Assembly (NCBI GenBank): GCA_023313575.1
Contig: JAJTTP010000012.1
Span: 434,001-498,000, forward strand
Direction of reading: 5' to 3'
DNA: 64,000 nt
DNA from: Eutypella sp. D-1
Taxonomy: Eukaryota > Ascomycota > Sordariomycetes > Xylariales > Diatrypaceae
In this document: in pieces, positions 23,612 through 34,272 of the stretch
How positions within the stretch are numbered: position 1 is the stretch's first letter
How the letters are laid out: each line of letters begins with the position of its first letter
Notes under the pieces: generated by a model
What the model saw: only the letters and a program-made list of their open reading frames with translations
Databases searched by the model: none
Told to the model about the DNA's origin: nothing
Translations under genes and position numbers: made by a program

Positions 23612-26600
23612 ATGGGATAGATAGGATGGGATTGGGTGTGATTAAATAGGATGGATCACACCCCATTTGATGCCAGCTGGCAGTCCAAATATATATTTAC
23701 ATAGGGGTGGCCCTATATGCGTTTTTGGGCAAAAAAAAGGGAATTGAAACAGTTAGCGCTGTAGCCCACCGTAATCGCCAAGTTTTGTGTCCATACTCTA
23801 ATTACATACAATGGTTTAGTCCTTGAGAGCGTCGCTACACCCCCCGGGGAACCATCCAGCCCCCCGGCCTAGTGTCTAGGTGGCAAGTGGGCAGGCAGTA
23901 GGGGGCGGGTGGTGACCACTGAGAATGATCATGATCAGTCCAAACCCTGCCCTGCCAGCTCTGCATGTTGATCCAGCGGTAGAAAAGGAAGGCAGGTAAG
24001 AGAGACTCAACTCGGACACATGATTTGCCCGAAGCTGCGAATGAAATGCAGCGTGACCAGTTCTAAGTCCCAGCAACTCGGAACGCATACGGGTTTTGGC
24101 CATCATTCGCCCAGCTGCTGCATCTGCGGTGGGGGGATTCACAAAAACGTAGGCCGGGCCGCCATGGGCCAGAAGTCAATCCAAAGTCCTTTGCGGACTC
24201 CGTACCATCGAGAGTCCTTTATCCGTGCACCGTAGGATCTTCCTGTCGCAAAGGGTGCCATGCATGGGAGTCAATGTTGGGTTTGGCTGATCTCGAAATG
24301 GGCCGCGGCCAGCACCATATGCATACCCTATTGCGGAGAATTCTCTCAACAGGGGAAGGCGGAACTTTGCTGCCAACGCCGTAATACTTACTGTTTACTG
24401 TACTACTGCTGTCTCACTCACGTTTTATGCCGAGCTACAGAAACTTTGGAACTCAGAACCAACTGCATAACACCCCCTCCAATCATGGCGAGCTACGTAC
24501 AGCGCCTGTTACATCGGGCTCAACGTCGATGCAGCCTAGCTAGGTTTTTCAATGATGAACCCACTTTTCTGTGTGCTGCAGGTAGCATTAATTGACGGTA
24601 TTTTGTACAAGTACGAAATAGGTAAAATGGTGCTTAGCACCCGTGCCCCTTTTTAACGTAGTCGTTCCATCAATACTTCAGCGAATTTCAAACGCATAGA
24701 TAGCGACTTAACTTGGCCTCTGGAGAATGGTCGATATCATTGATATTCTTACACCCTTATTTCCTCCTTTCGGTGTTCGCCGTTTGCAAGAAGAGTTGAC
24801 GTTTTTCGTAAATCTATTCATCATTGACCAAGAGATGGTATAATCGTTTCTTATCTTCTTCCGGGGTATGCCGTCACCGCTCGGTCCATATGGGGTTTCA
24901 GGCGCTTGCGCGGCGCATTTAGTCCGGGTAGCAATCCCGTGACTAGGTCTTCATGCGAGGCAACACAAAGCGCAATGGCCACGATTCCCGCCAACCAGGT
25001 TAATACAGGCGCTGAGATTCGGTGAGAAGAGAGCAACATTTATTGTCATCGTAAAAGTCTTTCAGCTTCCCTCATGTGTAAACGCACTAGTGCAGCAAGG
25101 AGTTATCTATTAAGCGCCAGAATGTGTTTTGGGACTATAACTGCATGGCACTTTCGCCTAGCTGATCAAGTCCCACGCTTTCCCATCCAACAAAAAGTCG
25201 TTACGGAGGCGAGTCTGGCTCTAATTGTCACTTAACTAGGATTGACAAGAATGACATGTCATCATCTAGAACGACTTACAGCCAGCAAGATGCTGATGAT
25301 AAGGTCTAAACTTGAGCATACCTTCTCCACTGAACCTAATATAGCCGCGCTTCTACGAGGATTGCTATTTCATAACGTCTAGCACGACATGGTGGCTGCA
25401 TACAATTAGTGGTCAAATGCGTGTTATAATTCTGGCTGCTTGAAGCGCTTCTTTGTTCGGTGAGGTTCTAATGATGGCAATTATTTTCTAAACTCTACTA
25501 TATCACAGAGTAAGTATGAATATGGTCAACGCGTACAACCGTGCAACTCTTGGTTCGCAAATTATAGACCTAGCAAGCTACATTCAACCATGAGAGGCTC
25601 CTTACACTCGGAGCTGGGCAGCGGTGTATTAGTATCCAGAATTTCACTGGATGCATTAACCAGTGCGGTCTTTAATACCAAGAATGCATGCTGACAGTAC
25701 GAGCAGTCATATGATATTATACTCACGACTACAGGCAGCTCGTCCTACCGGTTGGGGTGGCGGGGTGTTATGCCGTTGGATCTCGTAAGAGCTCGAGTTT
25801 CTTGTTTAACGATTAGTTGCTTTTGGACCGTATTATTTGGTCGAATAGAGCGCGGCTGCTTCCATTCGGCCGAGATCACTGGATATATCGACAGTGGATA
25901 ATTTCTATCGTGTACAGGATTCCACATGTATGTGACTTTCTATATGCAACACAGCTGCCGCCGTGATGTCTGACTGCCATCGAGAGATTGACTAATTACA
26001 GGCCAAGGAATCTCAAGTCCAGACGCAAGGGACTGATAGTTCTGTGTAACGGAGTTCCCCCTTACCGCTTGATCTGGCGAAGACTCGGATTATGATGTGG
26101 GGATAATCTAGTCAGATTGGCCATCGATGGCACCAACTCGCCTGTGTCCAGAGAAGTCCAAAATATTACAAGTTGAGTTGAGTGTCGGGCGCCACATACA
26201 TGATTGGAAACATTCGATTCATGCTTGAACTCAGACTGGCCGGTGGGTGCCCTACTGATGTACTTCTTAATCACAACAGAATCGGAGACCTTTAGACCTA
26301 TTGACTTGCTCAAATTCAAGTTATAACAATCCTGAGCTATATTTTGCTCATCTTCATGAACGTATCATTATGTGTGTTTCATTGATTGGGTCAGACACGT
26401 CTGATTCCTGCGTCGTCTACAATACCCCTTCACATGCGCACTGAAGATTCTTTAAGTCATAAATTATATTGCTTTCTGTTTCCTGGCTAGAAGTGTGCTA
26501 GTCTAAGAGAGCACCTTCGAAGGACGCCTGATCAGCCCTGACGTACAGCAGGGGAATGTGTTATGCTGGTGCAATATATATGTGGGCATCGAACATATCT

Positions 26601-29600
26601 CAAGAGTAACTATACCGGCATTCCACCTTTTGAGAAGTAAATGGCTATATTTCAACACGCTATGAAGAATTATTAGCGTGTTATGTGTTTTGGTTTTCCC
26701 CCCATAAGAACATGCAGAGGTTAAGGCTAGGTGGGTGGAGCTTCCTGGGGTGGAAAAGGAAGAAGAAAAGAGAAACAAAGCCCCTTAGTGACTTGATATT
26801 GAACGAGGACAGAAGAAATGAGAAAATAGTTCTAATTATATCAGAATACACAGCCTGTGTGATGTTTGTAGCGTGTGACCTGTAGTTTGAACACAGAAGA
26901 CAAATGAACTAAACTCGGGTAGGTATGTGTGGGAAAGAAGACTGTAACGAAGCGGTCACCAGTGCTCTTGATTTTATATAACATAAGACGTAGAAGGATA
27001 ATTACTTAGATTGATCACTGACTAGCTGAAGGAAAGACTATCTAAGACGGGTGTCCCATATCCTATATATAAGAAAAGGGTCGCCACTAAAGGGGGTGGA
27101 GCGAAAAGGGGTCTGGGCAATCCATTATCTCCACGTGACAGTTATCGGTGGGGGTTTTTATCCTGGAACGGGGTTTGTAACAAAGACGATGATATCATCT
27201 TATACTTTGTTAAAGCGTCGATTCTGAGGCAGGCCGACTGCGACATGAAGTTGTCCAGCGCAATAAGCAAGACCCAGCAGAGCCGACACTGTGGAATAAC
27301 ACGTAGTAGAGCATCGTTTGCTAAGTGTACACAATTATTTCTCTCATATCAAATTCGGCGACACCTTTGCACCTAGGATTTCTCTTGATATCGTCCAGCC
27401 AGCATGCAACGATTTAGTCTTTGACACTAAATGCTGTTGCACGCGAGAGGACTAATATATCACAGTCAGAATAATTCTCGTAGTGGCATAGATATAACCA
27501 GGCGATCTTCAGACTGAAGGTCCCTGGCTCTACTTCGTCCGATCCTCTCCCCCCTCCCCCCCAATCCCCATAGCAATGCCACTTAAGGATGCTCAACTGA
27601 CTGTGACATAGTAGCCGTTCAACTCGTGAGCAGGATTGAACATTCTAGATGGGTAAAGTCAAGTAGAGATAGACACAAGCAACTAACAGTGTAAGGAAAA
27701 GAGAATAACAACGGGGAGTGTCCGCAGAGAACGTATATGGAGATGCTGTGGTGTCACACGGTAGTAGCATCATGCATGCTAGTCTGCGAAGACTCGGGTA
27801 TTATCTTGCTTATTACTTACATACGTAGGTGGGCGGTAGTAGGTAGGTAGGCTCTCAATCGTAAAGAAGCGAATGCAAATGGATTATAATGTATAAGAAA
27901 GGCATGTGCTACTTAAATACACATTTGTGGTTATGATTATTCTTAAATTAGCCAGTTAGAGGTGGCCTTGCCGCCCTTATATTAGCTGCTTGATAACTAA
28001 TAGCCGCCAAAGTGACCCTCCCTGGTACCAGCATCGTGGGGTCTGGCCCCGCAACCCCGCTGGCCGGCCACGAGGAAACACCTGGGAAGTTGTTTTAGCG
28101 CGTTGTCAAAGTCAAAATTTGGACTAGTTTCCACGGCCTTTCAGTAGAATTAGTACTGATGATCGACGGTATTTCCTTCGAGCGACCTGGTTTATGATTC
28201 CATGGGGATCACAGTTGGCCCCTATAATTGGGATGAGAACATAATTTAGGAAGAGCTACATCTTGTAGAGAAAAATGGAACCCAACTGACAAGCGAAAAT
28301 ATGTAGTTAATCACAGACAATTGCACCCTAATACAGTCGTATCTTGAGCGTAACAGAACCTCTAGGTTTTCCTGACTATTGTTAGTTCGACACGGGAAAT
28401 AATTGATGCTTTGACCCTGCGATATATTGTCGAGTCTATCCGTCTACGCAAGTAGACCAAAAAGCCCTTCTTAGGCCACGGAGTGGAGGAGTGCGCCTCA
28501 CGAGACCTACATGTATGTTCCGGTTAAAGAATGCAACGCTGCACGCTATATCACTATCACCGACATCGACATAGTACACCCTATTCATAGCACATTAAAG
28601 TTACAATACCAACATGGAAAATAAAATCTCTCAGAGCCTCTATGATTTCACAGATATGCTCATTTGCATCTATCTCTATCACCTCAATGCTCTACATATG
28701 ACTGTTAGAAACTGCTTCAATCATGTGTGTCTTTTGATATTGTTCAATTATCAACCGCAACAAGAGTTTGCGTCACTAGTGCTTGCCTTACTGCTCAGTA
28801 CTTTGTTTTGTTTCTCTTGTGGAGCGTCGGCCCCTCACGAAGCGCGAAATATCCTTTTTGATTGGTGCGCCACGCATATAGGAGGGTTGGGGTTTCCCCT
28901 GTGCATCTGCACTGTCAAAATGTCCAATCCACTTCGACCGTCTTCCTACATATGGCCGTAGGACTATTCGCCCAGCCCCGTCTTCCTGACTGGATCCCAT
29001 TTGCATACAGGTCGCTTGATCCCTACCCCCGAAAACCGTCTATACACCCTTCCAGCTCCATCCAGTCATAGCTCAGACATTCAACCAGGGTCATGTTTGG
29101 CGCTCTCCTCGTTTTCCCGCTCTGCCGTTATTGGCTGCAGCATACCTTGCAAGGCCTAAAAGCCGACCTGAAGGGTCTTGGTCTGGCCTGATTTCTTAAT
29201 GAGTTTGACCAAGTGGATCGGCCTGGCCTTATGAATGGCCCCTCCCGCCGGGCGCTTGGCTTGGCGATTACACGGCTAGCTGAGCTGGTTGTTATCGTAA
29301 ACCATTGGTCGGAATTTCCTCTCCCATTTGATGAGAACGAGGGTTGACCTATTCCTAGAGGGATTCATCCTTGATTTTGCGGGTAAATCTTTGAATAGAA
29401 ACAACTAACTCTTTGCGTCTTAATGCGCACGGAATGCCACATGAGCATCGTCGCAATATTGAGCCGCCCGATGTATACTAGGCTGGATTAGCATAGCAGC
29501 GGTTATAGCTGCTCTAATATATGACGTTGACAGCCCACTTCACGTAGAACGATTTGAGCAACGAGCGGTTTAATTCTATCCATTAGAGGGTTCGATCCTA

Positions 29601-29747
29601 AAGCGAAAAACTACATGGCATATCATTAGATGGCTCGAGCTGGTGTAATATGCTTCTACCTTCCCTTCACAAGTAAACATCCTTCTCCCATCTCTGACCA
29701 CTCTAATAGCCGGTGGCCCTCGCAGTGCGAGCCACAAGCCCGCCGTT

Positions 29748-31402
29748 ATGCCATTTGAGCTTTCCTTATTTCTCCTCTTCTCCTTTACACAGGCTGTATC
29801 CTGCCTTCAAGTCGCGCCTGGCTCGGAATGTGCTGCATTATGCCTAGATAAGCCCGACGGGAACCCTAATGATGCAGCTGCATCTTCTACGGATTCGAAT
29901 GATATAGTTTGCAGAGATAGCGACTACTCATCGAAGCCAACTGGCATCAAGTTCAAGAACTGCTTGGAGTGCTTACAAGATAGCGCTGCCGTTAACGGTG
30001 ACGAAAACGATGCACTCTGGTACCTGTGTAAGAGTCCATCAGTATGCTGATATCTGTGCATGTTGACTGACATACTGTTATTAGACAATCTTCGATTCGC
30101 AGTCGATGTCTGCCTATATGGGTTCCCTCGTCCACCAGATGCCATATCATCACCTTGTGACATTGATCACGTTTGTGGACCACTTGGCAATGCGCTCACG
30201 TATGACGGCCTGAAAACGGAGAAGAAGCAAGACTTCGAGTACTGCAGTGCTGCCGACAATACTTTCACCGGCTCCAGCGTCGAGGCTTGCTATAAATGTC
30301 TTCAAACGAGTCCGGAGCAGAACTATCTAGCGAACTGTACGTCATCTGGTCGCACTCGCTGCCCTGACTTCAATTTAACTAACACATGATAGTCATGATC
30401 GCTTTAAATGCAGGGTGTCAGCAAACTCCTGAGCCAGGTACCTTGCTTGGCTTGCACGGGACTCTTTTCTCCCAAAGCCAGATAAACATCACGGATCCGC
30501 CATCGAATGTCGCATTGCCCACGGAAGACGATTCATCGACTGGCATACCCACTGGCACGATTGTAGGGATTGTAGTAGGAGCTGCATTGCTCATCCTAGG
30601 GGCTGCCGGTTTATTTTTCGTCCATCGGCGCCGTGAAAGGCGACACCGGGATAACGGCCTCGGCAGTCCAGACTATGACGTTCCTCGTGAATCCAGTCAT
30701 GTCGCCACCCTGCATAAAGGGAATTTAGTGTCCGTCGATTCAAAGCCTCGACCGTCGATTATGAGCCACTATGAGTTGAAAGCGCAAAGAGCGTATACGA
30801 ATAATGCAGAGTTCTATGATGACCTAGAAAAAAAGATGTATATTCCACGCCAAAACTATAATCTCCATCCCAACGATATCAGCACCCAGAAAGGTCCTGG
30901 AAGCAACCTTCCAACCCATCCGGCCTATGTTCCAAGGGCTCCAAGTCGAGCCTCTTCTAGAACACCTACGCCCGAGGTGTCGCGGCCCGTCAAGTACCAT
31001 AAACCTGACTCTTGGGCGCTACAACAATACCTTGATGCTAATGAGGATGCCACCTCAATTCACTTCCCCCCTCCACCACGGACCGCGGCTCCATCAAGAG
31101 GGTCGAACAGGTCACCGTCTCCGGCAGGATCGGCCAATACGCACCTAATACAGGCTCTGAGGCCAGCACCGCCGCCTCCATCACGATCCGACAAGAAGAG
31201 CAAACTGCCTTCTCTATCGCTACCTTCAGTGCCTCAGATAAGGGTACCCAAGAAGTACTCCCCACCGCAAATACAAATAGAGACCGCAACTCCTATTGAT
31301 AGTGTCAACAATGAGGGCGACAGCGGTATTTCAAAGCCAATGACAATCCTTGAACGGCGGTTTCAGGACCGCAGCGGCTACGGGGGCAGTAGGGAACCTT
31401 AA
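29748..31402 (+). CDS. Receptor-like type-I membrane protein, paralog C
   Basis: Three exons (29748-30027, 30085-30336, 30393-31402) join in frame to 513 residues. The middle exon is 252 nt, the same size as in paralogs A and D. Signal peptide about 1-21; 12 conserved ectodomain cysteines, including PCDIDHVCG and CYKC. The juxtamembrane motif is LGLHGTLFS...ITDPP. The membrane helix is about 232-254, followed by HRRRERRHRD. The tail carries YELKAQRAY and AEFYDDLEKKMYIP, and ends with LSLPSVPQIRVPKKYSPP, shared with paralog D. Poly-Pro stretches such as PAPPPPSR could bind SH3 or WW domains. Function unknown; cell-surface signalling or wall sensing is inferred from architecture only. Confidence 0.88.
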
Positions 31403-32457
31403 CGCCCGCTGAGCTCCAACACGGATATTGTCGAGCAGTATGTGGTAATGCAACCTACTCCGGATGGGGGAGAAGTGGCTGAGCAGACTAGTAAGAGTGC
31501 TTTCTACGGTTGATCGTAGCAGGATTATAGGGTGTACGCACCCAATGGGATCAGTGCGTATATACTTTGATTGGGAGTTTTGGGTACTGCATTGGGGCAT
31601 TATTAGGTTTTATAGGCTAGAAGTGTATGGGAATTGGAGGCGGACTGTTATCTGCCGTAAAATAAAATTAGTAGAATTCTAGATGATTCTCACGTTGCTA
31701 CCGTCCACGCTGCATTATAACGAGAGAATTGTATCCACTCACGTCTATTTAAAAGGGAGTCTACACATGTCCAGCGCTCCAGCGCTCCAGCACTTCCATC
31801 TGACCTTACCTATAATTAAGGCTTAGCCTAAGAATGGAAATACGTAGACTACGCGTATCACGTCTTCATCCAGAGGATAGCTATTCTGTCGACCCTATCT
31901 ACTATCCGGACTAACACAACTATCACATGTACTTCCATTTTCAAGGCTGACCTACTTCGTTGATGTCGCGACCATCATACTGGTATTGGAGCAAGCACAA
32001 TAACGGTCTCATTGTTTTAGCGCGACAGTTGGCAACAGACAGATGGACGGTTCTCGAGGTGACTTTTTGTAACTGTCTGGTAGTGGATATAGCGTCGTAA
32101 ACCCGATTCGAATGTGTCTATTCTGGCAATTACTTGGACATAGTACTGAGCGACTGTCTTTTTTATGTCCAATGTTTACTATTAGCAAGTATGCTCCATT
32201 CATAGCAGGCTTATGTAATCAAGTCGTATTCAAAGCTGCTATCTAAGTGTAGACATGAATATATTTGACGTCTGTTTGGTATGCACAAAGGATTCAGTGG
32301 CCTGGTAAAGTCTTACATGGCTGTTTACGTGATATTAATCTTTACAGTGTAAACTCATTGCTCGATTCGGTTGTGGTAACTTTGCACCACTTCAGAAATC
32401 AAAATTTGCCCAACTGCCGTACCATGGATTAGCGCAGATTGCCGCCAAGGTACTCTC
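31403..32457. other. Intergenic between two convergent genes, no gene seen
   Basis: This is the 3' flank shared by paralog C (+) and the GMC oxidoreductase (-). No gene or element was recognised; a short direct repeat CAGCGCTCCAGCGCTCCAGC occurs at about 31772-31791. Confidence 0.5.
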
Positions 32458-34272
32458 CTAAATGCCACCTAGAATATCAGCTGTAGCCTTCTCGCTCAGC
32501 ATAAAGGTAGGTAGAGTGGGCAACTCGCCCGGCATTACGGGCCAGGCGGAGCCATCGACCACGCGGAGATTACGGACACCCCTCACACGAAACTTGGAGT
32601 CCAACACGGCAAGCGGATCATCATCTGGTCCAATAGCAGCAGTGCCAGAAGCGTGATGGCCGTGGGCCTGGGCACGATGCCAATGCCTTTGGAACTCATC
32701 TGTACATTCGACATCCGCGGCGCAAGGGCGATGCTCGGTAAAGGCATTACCGGTGAGATTGTTGAAGATCGGCCGCACAAAGTTGATAGCCTGGACCATA
32801 GACTCAAGGTCGTCGTCGTCACCAGCTTGGAAGAAGCCGAGGTGGATCTCAGGCGTGTCGCGTGGATCTGCAGATCGGAGTTTGACCGTGCCGTTGATAT
32901 TGCGTGGATGAAGCTGCATGAAGCCACACTCAAATTCGTTCTCATTCCAGCCGGGCATACCAGGGAAGAAGCCAAGAAAGTTCATACTGCCGCAGTAAAA
33001 GTGGATATCACGTGTGCGTAGAGCGGCCGCTGTCGTAAGGAACATGTCCCAGAAGCCAACAACTGGCTTTTCGAACGTACCATACAGAACAGTCTCCAAG
33101 TTGTCTATGAGGTTGACACCCACTCCAGGGAGATCCTTGACAACGGGAATATTAAACTTCTTCAGCTCATCTGCAGGGCCAATGCCGCTCAGCTTGAGGA
33201 TTTGTGGCGTATTGTAGACACCTCCAGCAATAATGACCTCTCTAGTAGCAAAGGCCTTTCCAAGAGTACCCTTAGCCTTTGGGTCGTGGCGAGGATCCGC
33301 AGAGTACATGCTTTTGCCCTGAAGATACTCAACTCCAATTGCCCTTGGCTCTTGACCTTTGGGTATGTCAGAGAACAAAATTTTGGTGGCTAGTGAGTCC
33401 GTTTGGAGTGTAAGGGGGAAACCCCTGGAGTCATTGAGGGTAGCGCGGATGTATTGGCGCGGACTGGATCTTATTCCATTCATCGAGTGAGTGTAAGGCG
33501 TAAAGACGCCCTCTGTCTGGTCTCGAGTTGGTGAATTTTCATTTACGTCGCGGCTAAGCAACTCGAAGAGCGATAGGTCTGTCTCTCGTCCTCCCAGGGC
33601 GTCGGAAAAGAGCTGGGCCAACGTCGTCGCGTCGGACTCGTTCAAAGCCCAAGATGCATCCGATCCGGAAGTGTCGATGTAACCATTAAAGCCATGGTCA
33701 GGAGTGCTCCCATTCTCAAGATAGTTGCATCGCTCTAGATTGACCAAATACTGTCGCATGTTGACTGTCATCCAGCTATCGTCACCGGTGAGATCGGCAA
33801 TATCATTCCAGTCGACATCGGCTGGCAGCGAGATAGAGGCGGCATTATGCATGGCGCAGCCTCCCACGGTCCCTGCACGAGGATAGTAGATCCCTAGTCG
33901 CTCTGCCCCTTCGGGGGGGTCCAACCCCACGTAGAATTCGCCGTTGGTTTGACGCCAGGTAGTAAAATCATATTCGTTGTCGAACTCTGGCGTATCGCGG
34001 GTAACAAAGAAGTCCCAACGCGTAAGGGGGTCATTGATTGCCGGCGTGTTATTGTAAACCATGTACGAGTTGGGGTTATCCACTTGCTCATCGCCGGCTT
34101 CGAGGAGCAGAACTGAATGGCCACTTCTAGCTAGATTGGCAGCCAGTGGACCACCTCCGGGCCCAGATCCCACAACGATGTACTCATATGTATCCTGTCT
34201 AGTGAGATTATAATCATGCTTAAATGCCTGAGCTAGGGTAGCAAGGCCCAGAAGGCCGAGATAGAGCTGCAT
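32458..34272 (-). CDS. Secreted GMC-family (glucose-methanol-choline) FAD oxidoreductase
   Basis: Intronless, 604 residues from the ATG at 34272. That start gives a clean signal peptide (MQLYLGLLGLATLAQA), whereas an upstream in-frame ATG at 34386 would bury it. The FAD-binding GSGPGGGPLAANLA and LLLEAGDEQ near the N-terminus, the mid-protein GAGTVGGCAMHN-type loop (here PRAGTVGGCAMHN) and IIAGGVYNTPQILKLSGIG are GMC signatures. The C-terminal catalytic His lies in HGHHASGTAAIG. The usual second His/Asn near the end is replaced in PGELPTLPTFMLSEKA, where Thr occupies the equivalent place by eye; this is seen in some fungal choline-dehydrogenase-like subgroups. It likely oxidises an alcohol or sugar outside the cell with O2 or quinone as acceptor. 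Substrate unknown. Confidence 0.93.
   Translation of the reverse strand: MQLYLGLLGLATLAQAFKHDYNLTRQDTYEYIVVGSGPGGGPLAANLARSGHSVLLLEAGDEQVDNPNSYMVYNNTPAINDPLTRWDFFVTRDTPEFDNEYDFTTWRQTNGEFYVGLDPPEGAERLGIYYPRAGTVGGCAMHNAASISLPADVDWNDIADLTGDDSWMTVNMRQYLVNLERCNYLENGSTPDHGFNGYIDTSGSDASWALNESDATTLAQLFSDALGGRETDLSLFELLSRDVNENSPTRDQTEGVFTPYTHSMNGIRSSPRQYIRATLNDSRGFPLTLQTDSLATKILFSDIPKGQEPRAIGVEYLQGKSMYSADPRHDPKAKGTLGKAFATREVIIAGGVYNTPQILKLSGIGPADELKKFNIPVVKDLPGVGVNLIDNLETVLYGTFEKPVVGFWDMFLTTAAALRTRDIHFYCGSMNFLGFFPGMPGWNENEFECGFMQLHPRNINGTVKLRSADPRDTPEIHLGFFQAGDDDDLESMVQAINFVRPIFNNLTGNAFTEHRPCAADVECTDEFQRHWHRAQAHGHHASGTAAIGPDDDPLAVLDSKFRVRGVRNLRVVDGSAWPVMPGELPTLPTFMLSEKATADILGGI

Larger units (their letters stand above)
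23161..23773. mobile_element. TA-flanked MITE with 43-bp terminal inverted repeats
   Basis: The 43-bp left end (23161-23203, starting TACGGTGGGCTACAGCGCT) is matched at 42 of 43 positions by the reverse complement of the right end (23731-23773). Both ends terminate in TA, the target dinucleotide of the Tc1/mariner/pogo superfamily. The interior has no coding capacity. It holds tandem 14-bp units (GGGTGCGATTGAAT) and an inverted version of them, plus a 9-bp CACTGCAGC array. Non-autonomous Tc1/mariner-type element is the best reading. Confidence 0.88.
22088..29747. other. 7.7-kb gene desert
   Basis: Apart from the inverted-repeat element at 23161-23773, I see no recognisable gene. The longest frames are about 110 codons, lack family motifs, and are not supported by convincing splice sites. 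Composition is mixed to AT-leaning but far less so than the RIP block at 47-53 kb. This may be decayed duplicated DNA or a long regulatory/intergenic region. Confidence 0.5.

Noticed and set aside
24851..25039. 62-residue minus-strand frame with a hydrophobic N-terminal segment
   Set aside because: No homology recognised, no supporting codon pattern or splice sites; hydrophobic stretches of this size arise by chance in AT-leaning frames.
29560..29605. GGTTCGATCC resembling a tRNA T-loop
   Set aside because: No matching A-box, acceptor stem or anticodon arm could be placed upstream at tRNA spacing.
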